The notes beneath the pieces were generated by a model. That model saw nothing but the letters and a program-made list of their open reading frames with translations. It did no database searches and was not told the DNA's origin. Source: Acidulodesulfobacterium sp021802425 (GTDB lineage: Bacteria > SZUA-79 > Acidulodesulfobacterales > Acidulodesulfobacteraceae). Taken from it: a stretch of 15,664 bases of DNA. The translations under genes and the position numbers were made by a program. Below, piece by piece: positions 1-6,855 of the stretch; the first letter of the stretch is position 1, and every line of letters starts with the position of its first letter. The stretch lies in assembly GCA_021802425.1 (NCBI GenBank), contig JAJZXJ010000023.1:1-15664 (forward strand). Reading direction: 5' to 3'.

Positions 1-154
1 CATGGGGGTTTACAATACTTTGCAATTTTCGGGAAGTTTTATAGGAGGAAGCATAGCAGGGTTGCTGTATGAAAGCTACCGCAGTTTCATACCTGCTATT
101 CTAATTGCTTCTTCTTTAACTTGCTATATATTAATAATGAGAATTAAGAAGTGA
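1..154 (+). CDS. MFS transporter, C-terminal fragment (5' end outside window)
   Basis: An open frame enters from the left edge and ends at TGA 152-154; about 50 residues are visible. They begin MGVYNTLQFSGSFIGGSIAG and continue into a hydrophobic helix ending in a basic tail (RIKK). A G-x-YN-x-x-QF-x-G-x-F-x-GG pattern in the penultimate helix region is typical of the last helices of major facilitator superfamily drug or metabolite exporters. The substrate cannot be told from this fragment. The gene ends 31 nt before the histidine kinase on the same strand, so read-through into the regulator pair is possible, but no functional link is implied. Confidence 0.7.
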   Translation, partial: MGVYNTLQFSGSFIGGSIAGLLYESYRSFIPAILIASSLTCYILIMRIKK

Positions 155-185
155 ATTAAACATTATGAATTTTTATTGAAACATT

Positions 186-1652
186 ATGAGTCAAAAATTA
201 ATAAATAAAATAAAAATTTTTGTTTTAAATACTTGGAAGCAATTTATTGATGTTTCCATAAAAATTAAATTAATCGGGCTTACTATACTTACAAGTCTTT
301 TTTTGGGAATTATAATTTTATATTTTATGATATCTTTTTATAACGGGGAAATTTCTCATGATGCACGTTATATGAGCATGGTTATAGGAAAACATGTTTC
401 CGAAGATTCCGCAAATTTTATTGCAGGCAAGGAATATAATAAACTAAATATATTGCTTAAGAATGAAATTAAAAACAATAAAAATATTCTTTATATATTT
501 TTCTTAAATAACAAAGGAACTGTAACCACCTATGCTTTTCATAAAGGTTTCTATCTTAATATCATGGGTAATATTCTAAAAAAAAATAATAGTCGGAATA
601 AAATATTTATTGTTAAATATAATAATAAAATATACGGGGAAATTTTGGATACGTCGTTTCCAATATCTAAAGGCCGGTTGGGAACAGTAAGAGTCGGGAT
701 ATCCATAGACCGTATGAAAGACTCTTTCTTCTCGCAGGAGTCCCCACTTTTTTTAAAAAATATTATTTTGATTTTAATCCTCAGCTCCATTTTTATATAC
801 TTAATATTCAAGATTATAGCATGGTGGTTTTTGACGCCCGTTGTTAAACTCTATGAAGCTACTAAAAAAATAAAAGCAGGAAATTACAATGTTCATATGG
901 CTGCCAAAGGATATGACGAAATAGGAAAACTTTCGAATTCTTTTAACGAGATGGCTTTGATATTAAAAGAAGCCGAAAATGAGAGGGTTAAAAATGAAGA
1001 CTTGAGAAACGATTTTGTTAAAAAAATTATTAATGCTCAGGAAGAAGAAAGAAGAAAATTGTCTCGAAGTTTACACGACAGATTTGGACAGTTTCTGTCT
1101 TCTTTAAAAATAAAGCTCAGAATGCTTGACGATTACAACGATGTAGTCGAAATAAAAAACAAAATTAAACAAATAAGGGATAATCTGACTGAAGGCATAA
1201 ATCTTATCCACAATATGGCTAAAAATCTAAGACCAAGTATGCTTGACGAGGTTGGGTTGATTAATGCCATAAAACAATATATCGCAGACGTCGTTAAAAA
1301 TAATCCTGCTATGAAAATAGATTTTTATCCTATTAATTTTTTAGAAGACCGACAGTTAGATAAAAGTATAGAGGTCAATATATACAGAATAATTCAAGAA
1401 TCGGTATTAAATGTTATCAACCATTCCTGTGCAGATTCCGTTACGATAATTTTAGAAAGATACGAAGGTAAAATTAGAGGCATTATAGAAGATAACGGAA
1501 AGGGTTTTGGATGTTGCGGAGAAGATGACCAGCATCTCGGAATTGACGGCATGAAAGAAAGGGCTAAATTGTTCGGAGGAGAGTTGACTGTAGAATCCGA
1601 AAACAATTTAGGAACGGTAGTAAAATTTTATATTCCGATTACTAATAATTAA
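186..1652 (+). CDS. Membrane sensor histidine kinase, NarX/HPK7 type with HAMP domain
   Basis: This 488-residue protein is a probable membrane receptor kinase for the adjacent NarL-type regulator. Residues ~28-51 and ~190-213 form two membrane helices that bracket a ~135-residue extracytoplasmic domain, which resembles a single-Cache fold (pattern ILDTSFPI...GTVRVGIS at ~153-173). A HAMP linker follows (~211-263), then a HisKA_3 dimerisation segment with EEERRKLSRSLHDRFGQ, where His297 is the predicted phosphorylation site. The HATPase_c domain shows the N box (IIQESVLNVINH, ~402-413), a DNGKGF box (~436-441) and a GIDGMKERAKLFGG segment. Two adjacent cysteines (443-444) follow the DNGKGF box. 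No good Shine-Dalgarno is seen before ATG 186, but later starts would remove the first helix. The regulator begins 20 nt downstream, so the two are probably co-transcribed. The ligand is unknown. Confidence 0.9.
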   Translation: MSQKLINKIKIFVLNTWKQFIDVSIKIKLIGLTILTSLFLGIIILYFMISFYNGEISHDARYMSMVIGKHVSEDSANFIAGKEYNKLNILLKNEIKNNKNILYIFFLNNKGTVTTYAFHKGFYLNIMGNILKKNNSRNKIFIVKYNNKIYGEILDTSFPISKGRLGTVRVGISIDRMKDSFFSQESPLFLKNIILILILSSIFIYLIFKIIAWWFLTPVVKLYEATKKIKAGNYNVHMAAKGYDEIGKLSNSFNEMALILKEAENERVKNEDLRNDFVKKIINAQEEERRKLSRSLHDRFGQFLSSLKIKLRMLDDYNDVVEIKNKIKQIRDNLTEGINLIHNMAKNLRPSMLDEVGLINAIKQYIADVVKNNPAMKIDFYPINFLEDRQLDKSIEVNIYRIIQESVLNVINHSCADSVTIILERYEGKIRGIIEDNGKGFGCCGEDDQHLGIDGMKERAKLFGGELTVESENNLGTVVKFYIPITNN

Positions 1653-1672
1653 TAAAGAAGAGGCATAGAGAA

Positions 1673-2329
1673 ATGATAACGGTAGTTATAGTCGATGACC
1701 ATTCTATATTACTTTCGACTTTAAAAATATTTTTGGACACACAGGAAGGCATCAGTGTTGCAGGAACGTCGAATGACGCCATGCGCGCCGTCGAACTTAT
1801 AAAGACAAAAACCCCGGATGTCGTTTTACTTGACATATCTATGCCAAAAATAAACGGAATCGATTTAATACCAAAAATAAAAAAAGTTTCGCCAAACTCA
1901 AAAATACTGATGCTGACTATGTTTGAAGACAAGCAGTATATGCAAAAAGTTCTCGAAGCCGGAGCGTCAGGGTTTTTAGTAAAAAAGGCTATGGATTATG
2001 ATTTAGTCTATGCGATAAAAACCGTTGCCAGGGGAGAAACGTATATTCATCCGTCGATGATTGAAGATTTTATGTCAAATAAGAATGAGGACTCCGCCGA
2101 TATTCTCAGCAGGGAAGAGACATTATGGGAAGCTTTAAGCAAACGAGAAAAAGAGGTTATGGTCGGAGTTGCGCAGGGTTTTACAAATAAAGAAATTGCC
2201 GAGAAGTACTTTTTGAGCGAGAAAACTGTTGCTACATACCGTTCGAGAGGTATGGAAAAGCTCAATTTTTCAAGCAAATCTCAGCTTATAGATTTGATTT
2301 ATTTCAACCTTAAGATTTTAAAGAAATAA
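1673..2329 (+). CDS. NarL/FixJ-family response regulator (REC + LuxR HTH)
   Basis: This 218-residue two-domain regulator is the probable partner of the kinase encoded 20 nt upstream. The receiver domain (~1-120) has all expected residues: acidic pair D8-D9, phosphoacceptor D54 in LLDISMP, switch T82 and K104. The C-terminal LuxR-type helix-turn-helix (~153-215) shows LSKREKEVMVGVAQGFTNKE, then EKTVATYRSRGMEKL. An AGAGG-like ribosome site precedes the ATG. The next unit downstream is the cytochrome cluster, whose promoter region carries the first copy of the repeated operator-like element. This suggests, by inference, that the protein activates the three transcription units carrying that element. 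A close paralogue with a damaged receiver pocket lies at 14064-14726. Confidence 0.92.
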   Translation: MITVVIVDDHSILLSTLKIFLDTQEGISVAGTSNDAMRAVELIKTKTPDVVLLDISMPKINGIDLIPKIKKVSPNSKILMLTMFEDKQYMQKVLEAGASGFLVKKAMDYDLVYAIKTVARGETYIHPSMIEDFMSNKNEDSADILSREETLWEALSKREKEVMVGVAQGFTNKEIAEKYFLSEKTVATYRSRGMEKLNFSSKSQLIDLIYFNLKILKK

Positions 2330-2344
2330 TATAATCCGCCTTAG

Positions 2345-2404
2345 TAAGTTTCTTTCCTACGTTACATTTCTACATTTATACTACAAAAATCAGCATTTAT
2401 CCTA
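2345..2404 (+). promoter_or_regulatory. Composite operator-like element, copy A (upstream of monoheme cytochromes)
   Basis: The left half is TAAG-N7-CCTA at 2345-2359, one mismatch from the perfect dyad TAGG-N7-CCTA seen in the other two copies. After 21 nt comes a 24-nt box at 2381-2404 containing CTACAAAAATCAG and ending ATTTATCCTA. The same two-part arrangement occurs at 3814-3872 and 14733-14791. An AT-rich -10-like region follows (TATATT at 2423-2428 or overlapping hexamers), with no clear -35, as expected for an activator-dependent promoter. The proposed binder, a NarL-type regulator encoded in this window, is inferred from proximity. The remaining sequence between the regulator and the first cytochrome (2405-2502) is AT-rich leader with no other structure seen. 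Confidence 0.7.
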
Positions 2405-2502
2405 TTTTAAAATTCCTCATTATATATTAAATTTAAACTGTTATATAAAATAATCTATTTTGATAACTTGAATTTAACTTAAAATAAAAGGAGGAACTAA
2501 AA

Positions 2503-2841
2503 ATGAAAAGCTATAAAATAAAGGCTTTAATTTTTTCTATTTTTTTGTTTGTTTTTTTTATTTACGGTAATGTACAGGCAAATGCGCAAACGTCAAATTC
2601 TGCTAAAGCAATGAAAATTATTAAAGCTAAAGGTTGTTTAAGTTGTCACACTATAAACGGTTCTGGAGGTTCAATTGGACCTAATCTTTCTAACGAAGGT
2701 TCAAAAGGACATTCGATCCACTGGCTAGAAGTACAGATTGCGAATCCGAGTAAACATTTTCAGGGAAGCATAATGCCTCAATTTCAATTAAACCCAACTA
2801 AGCTTAAAGAAGTTGCCGGATATCTCGAATCGTTAAAATAA
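2503..2841 (+). CDS. Secreted monoheme cytochrome c (1 of 3)
   Basis: This 112-residue class I cytochrome c is a probable periplasmic electron carrier. A Sec signal peptide (residues ~1-28, basic start, hydrophobic core, ANA-Q cleavage region) leads into a single heme domain. Heme-binding CLSCH is at 45-49 and is followed by the family signature TINGSGGSIGPNLS. Met91 in SIMPQF is the likely sixth heme ligand, and the protein ends with a helix closing in YLESLK. It is shorter than its two downstream relatives because it lacks the FNPGGTVLINGKKY-like loop before the axial Met. AAAGGAGG lies 8-9 nt before the ATG. It is the first gene after operator copy A and probably heads a three-cytochrome operon. 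The redox partner is not identifiable from sequence. Confidence 0.9.
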   Translation: MKSYKIKALIFSIFLFVFFIYGNVQANAQTSNSAKAMKIIKAKGCLSCHTINGSGGSIGPNLSNEGSKGHSIHWLEVQIANPSKHFQGSIMPQFQLNPTKLKEVAGYLESLK

Positions 2842-2894
2842 AACAAAGTAAGAAGATTTTATATGTATGTTTGTTATAAAAAGGAGAACAAATT

Positions 2895-3251
2895 ATGAAA
2901 AAGTTATTTGTGATAATAATTTTTATAGTGACGACAGTGGTTATAGCATTTAATTCATCAAAAGGTTATGCACTTACAGGCAGACAATTATTTCAAAAAG
3001 AGGGGTGCATAATGTGTCATACTATTAATAAAAAGGGCGGAACCATTGGACCTAATCTTTCTGCTATCGGAAAAATCAGAACATATTCATGGATTAGAAA
3101 GCAAATAAGAAATCCTAAAACAAATTTTTTCACCCCTAATTCTTTTTGTATTTTTCACGGAAAAACATATGAGTCTGTAATGCCGGCAAACAAAAAAATA
3201 AGCGCAAATAATCTTAATAGACTTACTCAATATTTAACATCTTTAAAGTAG
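2895..3251 (+). CDS. Secreted monoheme cytochrome c (2 of 3)
   Basis: This 118-residue protein has a Sec signal peptide (~1-26, cleavage near GYA-L) and one class I cytochrome c domain. CIMCH at 38-42 binds heme covalently and is followed by TINKKGGTIGPNLSAIG; Met96 in SVMPANK is the probable axial ligand. The stretch WIRKQIRNPKTNFF matches the same segment in the other cytochromes of this window, so these are paralogues. It differs by an additional cysteine (85) in the loop before the axial Met and by the sequence around that Met, which diverges from the PxFK consensus of the others. It lies 53 nt after cytochrome 1 with an AAGGAG ribosome site. Confidence 0.9.
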   Translation: MKKLFVIIIFIVTTVVIAFNSSKGYALTGRQLFQKEGCIMCHTINKKGGTIGPNLSAIGKIRTYSWIRKQIRNPKTNFFTPNSFCIFHGKTYESVMPANKKISANNLNRLTQYLTSLK

Positions 3252-3345
3252 TTGAAACAAACTAAAATAATTAAAGATTAAAAATTCAATTTTATATTTT
3301 CTAAAGAAGTAAATAAAAAAACATATATTTAAGAGGTGTAATAAA

Positions 3346-3702
3346 ATGAGAGTAGGAAAGATTATACTAACGGCGGTTTTCTTTGCTTTTTTCTTTAGTT
3401 TATACTGCAATAATGTTGTTTTTGCCATGTCGGGGAAAGAAGTGTTTTCTAGTATTTGTATAAATTGCCACACTATTAACGGAGTCGGCGGCAAAACGGG
3501 ACCTAACCTGAGCAATATAGGAGCAAAAAAAAGCATTGTATGGTTAAAAGATTTTATTAAAAATCCAGATAGTTATTTTAATCCTGGAGGCACCGTTCTT
3601 ATAAACGGAAAAAAATATATAGTTATGATGCCCCCATTTAAGAATATGCTGACTAAAGCTAAAATTAACTCTGTAGCAGGTTATTTGGAATCGTTGAAAT
3701 AA
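3346..3702 (+). CDS. Secreted monoheme cytochrome c (3 of 3)
   Basis: This 118-residue class I cytochrome c has an N-terminal signal peptide (~1-27, cleavage near VFA-M). Heme motif CINCH is at 38-42 with TINGVGGKTGPNLSNIG immediately after, and a double Met (94-95) in VMMPPFK supplies the axial ligand. The loop GGTVLINGKKY and the end YLESLK are almost the same as in the two heme domains of the cytochrome at 14982-15641, which marks it as their closest relative among the three. A GAGGTG ribosome site precedes the ATG. It is the last gene before the intrinsic terminator at 3721-3776, so the three-cytochrome unit ends here. Confidence 0.9.
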   Translation: MRVGKIILTAVFFAFFFSLYCNNVVFAMSGKEVFSSICINCHTINGVGGKTGPNLSNIGAKKSIVWLKDFIKNPDSYFNPGGTVLINGKKYIVMMPPFKNMLTKAKINSVAGYLESLK

Positions 3703-3720
3703 TTGTTCAATGAGTTTAAT

Positions 3721-3776
3721 AAGAATAGCGGGATAATGAGATTAAATAATTCGATATCCCGCTATTCTTTTATATA
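3721..3776 (+). terminator. Rho-independent terminator of the cytochrome operon
   Basis: A perfect 15-bp inverted repeat pairs AAGAATAGCGGGATA (3721-3735) with TATCCCGCTATTCTT (3755-3769), separated by a 19-nt loop and followed by a T-rich run (TTTTATAT). It begins 19 nt after the stop codon of cytochrome 3 and separates that unit from the promoter of the central operon. Confidence 0.9.
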
Positions 3777-3813
3777 ATAAACATAATTAATTATTTATAT
3801 AGAAAATATAATA

Positions 3814-3872
3814 TAGGTTTTTCCCCTACATTTTATTTCAAATTTCCCCTACAAAAATCAGATTTTATCCTA
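3814..3872 (+). promoter_or_regulatory. Composite operator-like element, copy B (upstream of cd1/ttr operon)
   Basis: TAGG-N7-CCTA (3814-3828) is a perfect four-base dyad. After 20 nt comes the 24-nt box at 3849-3872, with CTACAAAAATCAG then ATTTTATCCTA; here the inner AAAAT-CAG-ATTTT is itself a dyad. The two centres are about 40 bp apart, roughly four helical turns, on the same DNA face. It matches copies at 2345-2404 and 14733-14791 in sequence, order and spacing. Regulation by a local NarL-type protein is inferred. Of the other sequence in this ~300-nt gap between genes, 3777-3813 shows nothing recognisable. Confidence 0.75.
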
Positions 3873-3895
3873 TTTAAAACATATAATTCGCATAT

Positions 3896-3901
3896 TATAA
3901 T
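3896..3901 (+). promoter_or_regulatory. Predicted -10 element for the cd1/nirJF/ttr operon
   Basis: TATAAT begins 27 nt after the start of the CCT in operator copy B, exactly the offset seen in copy C. No TTGACA-like -35 is present at 17 nt upstream, which suits a promoter that relies on an activator bound at about -40 to -90. The predicted transcription start is near 3908, giving a leader of roughly 93 nt. Confidence 0.55.
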
Positions 3902-3923
3902 TAATTTAAGTTTCTTACCTCCT

Positions 3924-3951
3924 TTGCCCCGTTTATATTTAGACGGGGCAA
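3924..3951 (+). promoter_or_regulatory. Stem-loop in the leader of the cd1/ttr operon
   Basis: TTGCCCCGT (3924-3932) pairs perfectly with ACGGGGCAA (3943-3951) around a 10-nt loop. It lies between the predicted transcription start and the first gene. No U-run follows, so a simple terminator is unlikely. Immediately upstream, TTACCTCCTTT (3915-3925) is complementary to Shine-Dalgarno-like sequences and could pair with AAAGGA (3987-3992) before ATG 4001. A role in mRNA stability or translational control is conjecture. Confidence 0.45.
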
Positions 3952-4000
3952 TTAAAAGCATAACGGGCATTTGGCTAATTATAAAAAAGGAAGAATAGTT

Positions 4001-5758
4001 ATGAGAATCTTTAAAATTATATTTATTGCTGTGATGTTAATAATCGCATTGTCGTTTATTGTTTTTTTTGTATTTTATCCCAGTGTTTCCATTTATGCCA
4101 GAGATACTTTAAAAAGTGAATCGGCTGGCTTGCATAAGGCAGGCCGCAGATTTTATTTACAAAACGGCTGTTTCATCTGCCATGGAGTCCACAGGCTCGG
4201 CAAGTCCGCCCCTCCGCTTATCCCCCAGTTTATCGGAAGACTTCCTTACGATAAACTTAAAATTATTATTACAAAAGGCTTGTTTCCCGTGCCTATGCCT
4301 GCTTTTAAAAATTTATCGGGCAAAGATTTACTTGAGCTTATAAGCTATCTGAAAACACCATCTTCAGAAAAAGTCTTATGGACAAAGAAAGATATTAAAA
4401 ACAGCATTGAGGAATATGGAAAGTTAAAGATGCAGAATATTAAATACGTCAATGTAAAAAATCTCATGGCGGTAGTTGTAAGCGGGATTGGGAAGATATG
4501 GATAATGAAAGGGACGAAAATATTAAATAAATTTGATTTTGGTAATATTCACGGCGGATTAAAATATTCTCCATCGGGAAGGTATTTATATCTTCCCTCA
4601 AATACAGGTTTCGTGGGCAAGTATGATTTTTATACTAAAAAATTGGCTTATAAAGTTAGGGCATGCCGTTATCTAAGAAATATTTCACTCTCAGAAAGCG
4701 GGAAATATGTACTTGCCGCCTGTTGGCTTCCAGAGTCTATCGTCGTATTAAATGCAAAAAGTCTCAAACCGGTGAAGGTAATAGCTTTAAAACACAGAAT
4801 AAGCGTAATTTACGGATTATTTAGAAATAACAAAGCTGTATTTTCTTTTATGCACAAGCCGGTTATAGGTATATTGAACACGGATACCCTAAACGTAAAT
4901 TATTACAAAATCCCCGTTCCTTTTCAGGATTTTTTCGTAGATCCTTTAGATGAATATGCAGTAGGAGGTTCTTTTAAAGGAGGGCGACTTTATGTATTCA
5001 GTCTTAAGAAAAAAAGAATAGTTTATTCTCATTATTCATACGGGATACCGCATCCGGCGGGTGCGGCTTTCTGGTTCAATAATGGAAAATTCTATTTTGC
5101 CCTTACAAATCTTATAAAACCTTATGTGTCCGTATGGCGTATGTATAATTGGAAATTTATAAAAAATATATATACCGGAGGCCCCGGCTTTTTCGTTAAA
5201 ACCAATCCTTATACTAAATATCTATGGGTAGATAACAGTTCAGACGATTTAGTCCTTATAAATAAGCATAATTTTAAAGTTAAAAAGATTACCGTAAAAA
5301 AAGGCGGATTAGTTATTCATACTCAGTTTTCCGGAAACGAAAGGCTCGCCTATATTAGCGATTATGGAAAAAACGGCGAAATCGCGGTAATAAACACTAA
5401 TTCATTAAAAATAATTAAGAAAATATCGGCTGACGATGTCATAGGAAAATACAATTATGTAAACTATCAAAGAATGAATGATGCCGCTCTTCTTGGAGAA
5501 GAGGTTTATTTTACTTACTGTTGGGGATGCCATAATCCCACGCTTCAGTCTATAGGTCCTTCTTTTTCCTATATAGCGACACATTTGAACTCTGCAGGAA
5601 TCAAATCTCAATTATCGAACCCGTCTGAATTTTCAAAGAGGCTTGGATATAAGTATAACGCTATGCCCAAATTCGATTTAACTAAACAGGAAATTAAATC
5701 TCTAATAGCTTTTATAAAAGATTCGGGAAATAGAAATTTTTGGAGGAATGGAAACTGA
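4001..5758 (+). CDS. Cytochrome cd1-like protein with heme c domains at both ends (NirS/NirN family)
   Basis: The start is ATG 4001, with AAGGAAG 7 nt upstream; the in-frame TTG at 3971 lacks a ribosome site. The 585-residue protein has a signal peptide or membrane anchor (~1-33), then a cytochrome c domain (CFICH 57-61, axial Met99 in VPMPAF). An eight-bladed d1-type propeller follows (~140-490) and then a second cytochrome c domain (CWGCH 507-511, axial Met555 in AMPKF). The propeller shows the NirS/NirN order of motifs: IHGGLKYSPSGRYLYL with His184 matching the proximal heme-d1 ligand, LAACWLPES for the AGAYWPPQ segment, FSFMHKP with His285 matching a distal histidine, IPHPAG, GGPGFFVKTNPYTKYLWVD and GKYNYVNYQ at the end. 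The second distal histidine of nitrite reductases (PFLHDGGWD) appears as PFQDFFVD, so it is absent by eye alignment. NirS and NirN have only the N-terminal heme c. The stop overlaps the nirJ start (TGATG). A true nitrite reductase, a NirN-like d1 chaperone/oxidase or a new reductase are all possible. Confidence 0.87.
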   Translation: MRIFKIIFIAVMLIIALSFIVFFVFYPSVSIYARDTLKSESAGLHKAGRRFYLQNGCFICHGVHRLGKSAPPLIPQFIGRLPYDKLKIIITKGLFPVPMPAFKNLSGKDLLELISYLKTPSSEKVLWTKKDIKNSIEEYGKLKMQNIKYVNVKNLMAVVVSGIGKIWIMKGTKILNKFDFGNIHGGLKYSPSGRYLYLPSNTGFVGKYDFYTKKLAYKVRACRYLRNISLSESGKYVLAACWLPESIVVLNAKSLKPVKVIALKHRISVIYGLFRNNKAVFSFMHKPVIGILNTDTLNVNYYKIPVPFQDFFVDPLDEYAVGGSFKGGRLYVFSLKKKRIVYSHYSYGIPHPAGAAFWFNNGKFYFALTNLIKPYVSVWRMYNWKFIKNIYTGGPGFFVKTNPYTKYLWVDNSSDDLVLINKHNFKVKKITVKKGGLVIHTQFSGNERLAYISDYGKNGEIAVINTNSLKIIKKISADDVIGKYNYVNYQRMNDAALLGEEVYFTYCWGCHNPTLQSIGPSFSYIATHLNSAGIKSQLSNPSEFSKRLGYKYNAMPKFDLTKQEIKSLIAFIKDSGNRNFWRNGN

Positions 5759-6855
5759 TGCTAAGGATAACCGATTATATAAGAAAATCGCTGGAATCAA
5801 ATTCTCATGATGATAAGCGTTTTCCGGGAAGAATGATTATATGGAATATTACCAACGACTGTAATCTTTCTTGCGAACATTGTTATTCTTCGTCGGGTAA
5901 AAGAGAGAAGCATGAGTTAATAAAGCCTGCGCTTGTTTTATCAACAGTAAGATCTTTAAAGGAGGCGAATGTCAAAGCTGTTATACTTTCGGGCGGAGAA
6001 CCGCTTATGTCGCCGTATCTTTTCGATATAGCAAAAATTCTTAAAGAAGAAGGTTTATCGGTCAGCCTTTCTACGAACGGCACGATAATAAATGAATATA
6101 ATGTGAAATCTATAAAAGAATTGTTTAATTATGTCGGAATCAGTATAGACGGAAGCGAAAAAACTCATGACGGATTCAGAAAAAAAGAAGGAGCGTATAA
6201 GGCTTCTATCAAGTCGTTAAGATTGCTTAAGGACAACGGAATAAACGTCGGTTTAAGGACATCGCTTACATCGTATAATTATAGGGATTTAGGATTTATA
6301 TTTAAGTTAGCAGAAAAAGAAGGGGTAAAAAAAATATATATATCGCACCTCGTCTATTCCGGAAGAGGCAATAATATATCCGAAATAAATAAAGCTATAC
6401 ATAAAAGAATATCTTTATTTATTTTAGGTATGGCATTCAAATATGTCAAAAATAGCATACCGGTCAGCATAGTTACGGGTAACAACGAGCCCGACGCAAT
6501 TTTTCTTCTTGCGATGTTCAAACGGTTTTATCCCGAATTTTATAAAAATATGTACGGCAAAATATTAAACTGGGGAGGAAATCAGTCCGGTAATAGAATA
6601 ATAAATATAGATTATTTGGGATTTGTCAAGCCGGATCCATTTTTCAAATATAGCGGCGGAAATATTAAAGAAGAAAATTTTTTTGAAATAATAAATAACG
6701 ATAAATTATTTTCGGAATTAAGACGAAATCCGAGAAAACTAAAAGGAAGGTGTGAAAAATGCAAATATTTGAGAATTTGCAACGGAGGTTCAAGAGCGAG
6801 GGCATATGCAGTTTACGGAGATTACTTTCAGGAAGACCCGGCGTGTTTTATATAG
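5758..6855 (+). CDS. nirJ: NirJ-type radical SAM protein, heme d1 biosynthesis
   Basis: This 365-residue cytoplasmic radical SAM/SPASM enzyme acts in NirJ systems on 12,18-didecarboxysiroheme, removing two propionate side chains during heme d1 synthesis. The radical SAM cluster motif is C35-x3-C39-x2-C42 in NDCNLSCEHCYSSS. SGGEPL, SLSTNG and VGISIDG follow in order. NirJ-specific stretches are SHLVYSGRGN, VTGNNEPDA, NWGGNQSG and NIDYLGFVKPD, and the C-terminal auxiliary cluster cysteines are C332, C335, C341 and C363 (GRCEKC...RIC...DPAC). ATG 5758 overlaps the cd1 stop codon, and GGAGG lies 11 nt upstream. A TTG 18 nt earlier lacks a ribosome site. AhbC/AhbD heme enzymes are relatives, but the VYSGRG and WGG motifs and the nirF neighbour favour NirJ. 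No nirE or nirDLGH genes are in the window. Confidence 0.88.
   Translation: MLRITDYIRKSLESNSHDDKRFPGRMIIWNITNDCNLSCEHCYSSSGKREKHELIKPALVLSTVRSLKEANVKAVILSGGEPLMSPYLFDIAKILKEEGLSVSLSTNGTIINEYNVKSIKELFNYVGISIDGSEKTHDGFRKKEGAYKASIKSLRLLKDNGINVGLRTSLTSYNYRDLGFIFKLAEKEGVKKIYISHLVYSGRGNNISEINKAIHKRISLFILGMAFKYVKNSIPVSIVTGNNEPDAIFLLAMFKRFYPEFYKNMYGKILNWGGNQSGNRIINIDYLGFVKPDPFFKYSGGNIKEENFFEIINNDKLFSELRRNPRKLKGRCEKCKYLRICNGGSRARAYAVYGDYFQEDPACFI

Noticed and set aside
2345..3872. Repeated TACAAAAATCAG boxes as a CRISPR or direct-repeat array
   Set aside because: Copies are more than 1 kb apart, each next to a promoter, with no spacer pattern; they fit operators.
3971..4000. TTG start giving the cd1-like protein ten more residues
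   Set aside because: No ribosome site lies before TTG 3971, while ATG 4001 has AAGGAAG at 7 nt and begins a proper signal or anchor sequence.
4116..4343. 75-codon frame inside the cd1 gene
   Set aside because: It overlaps the first heme c domain in another frame, with no ribosome site or family resemblance.
5740..5757. TTG start for nirJ
   Set aside because: The GGAGG lies downstream of this TTG, so it can only serve ATG 5758, which also overlaps the preceding stop codon.
6759..6842. ATG 6759 as the nirF start
   Set aside because: It would overlap nirJ by 97 nt and put 28 charged residues in front of the signal peptide. GTG 6843 has a well-placed AGGAAG.
5758..6855. AhbC/AhbD heme synthase or a peptide-modifying SPASM enzyme
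   Set aside because: NirJ-type motifs (VYSGRG, VTGNN, NWGG) and the cd1 and nirF neighbours fit NirJ better; no precursor peptide gene was seen.
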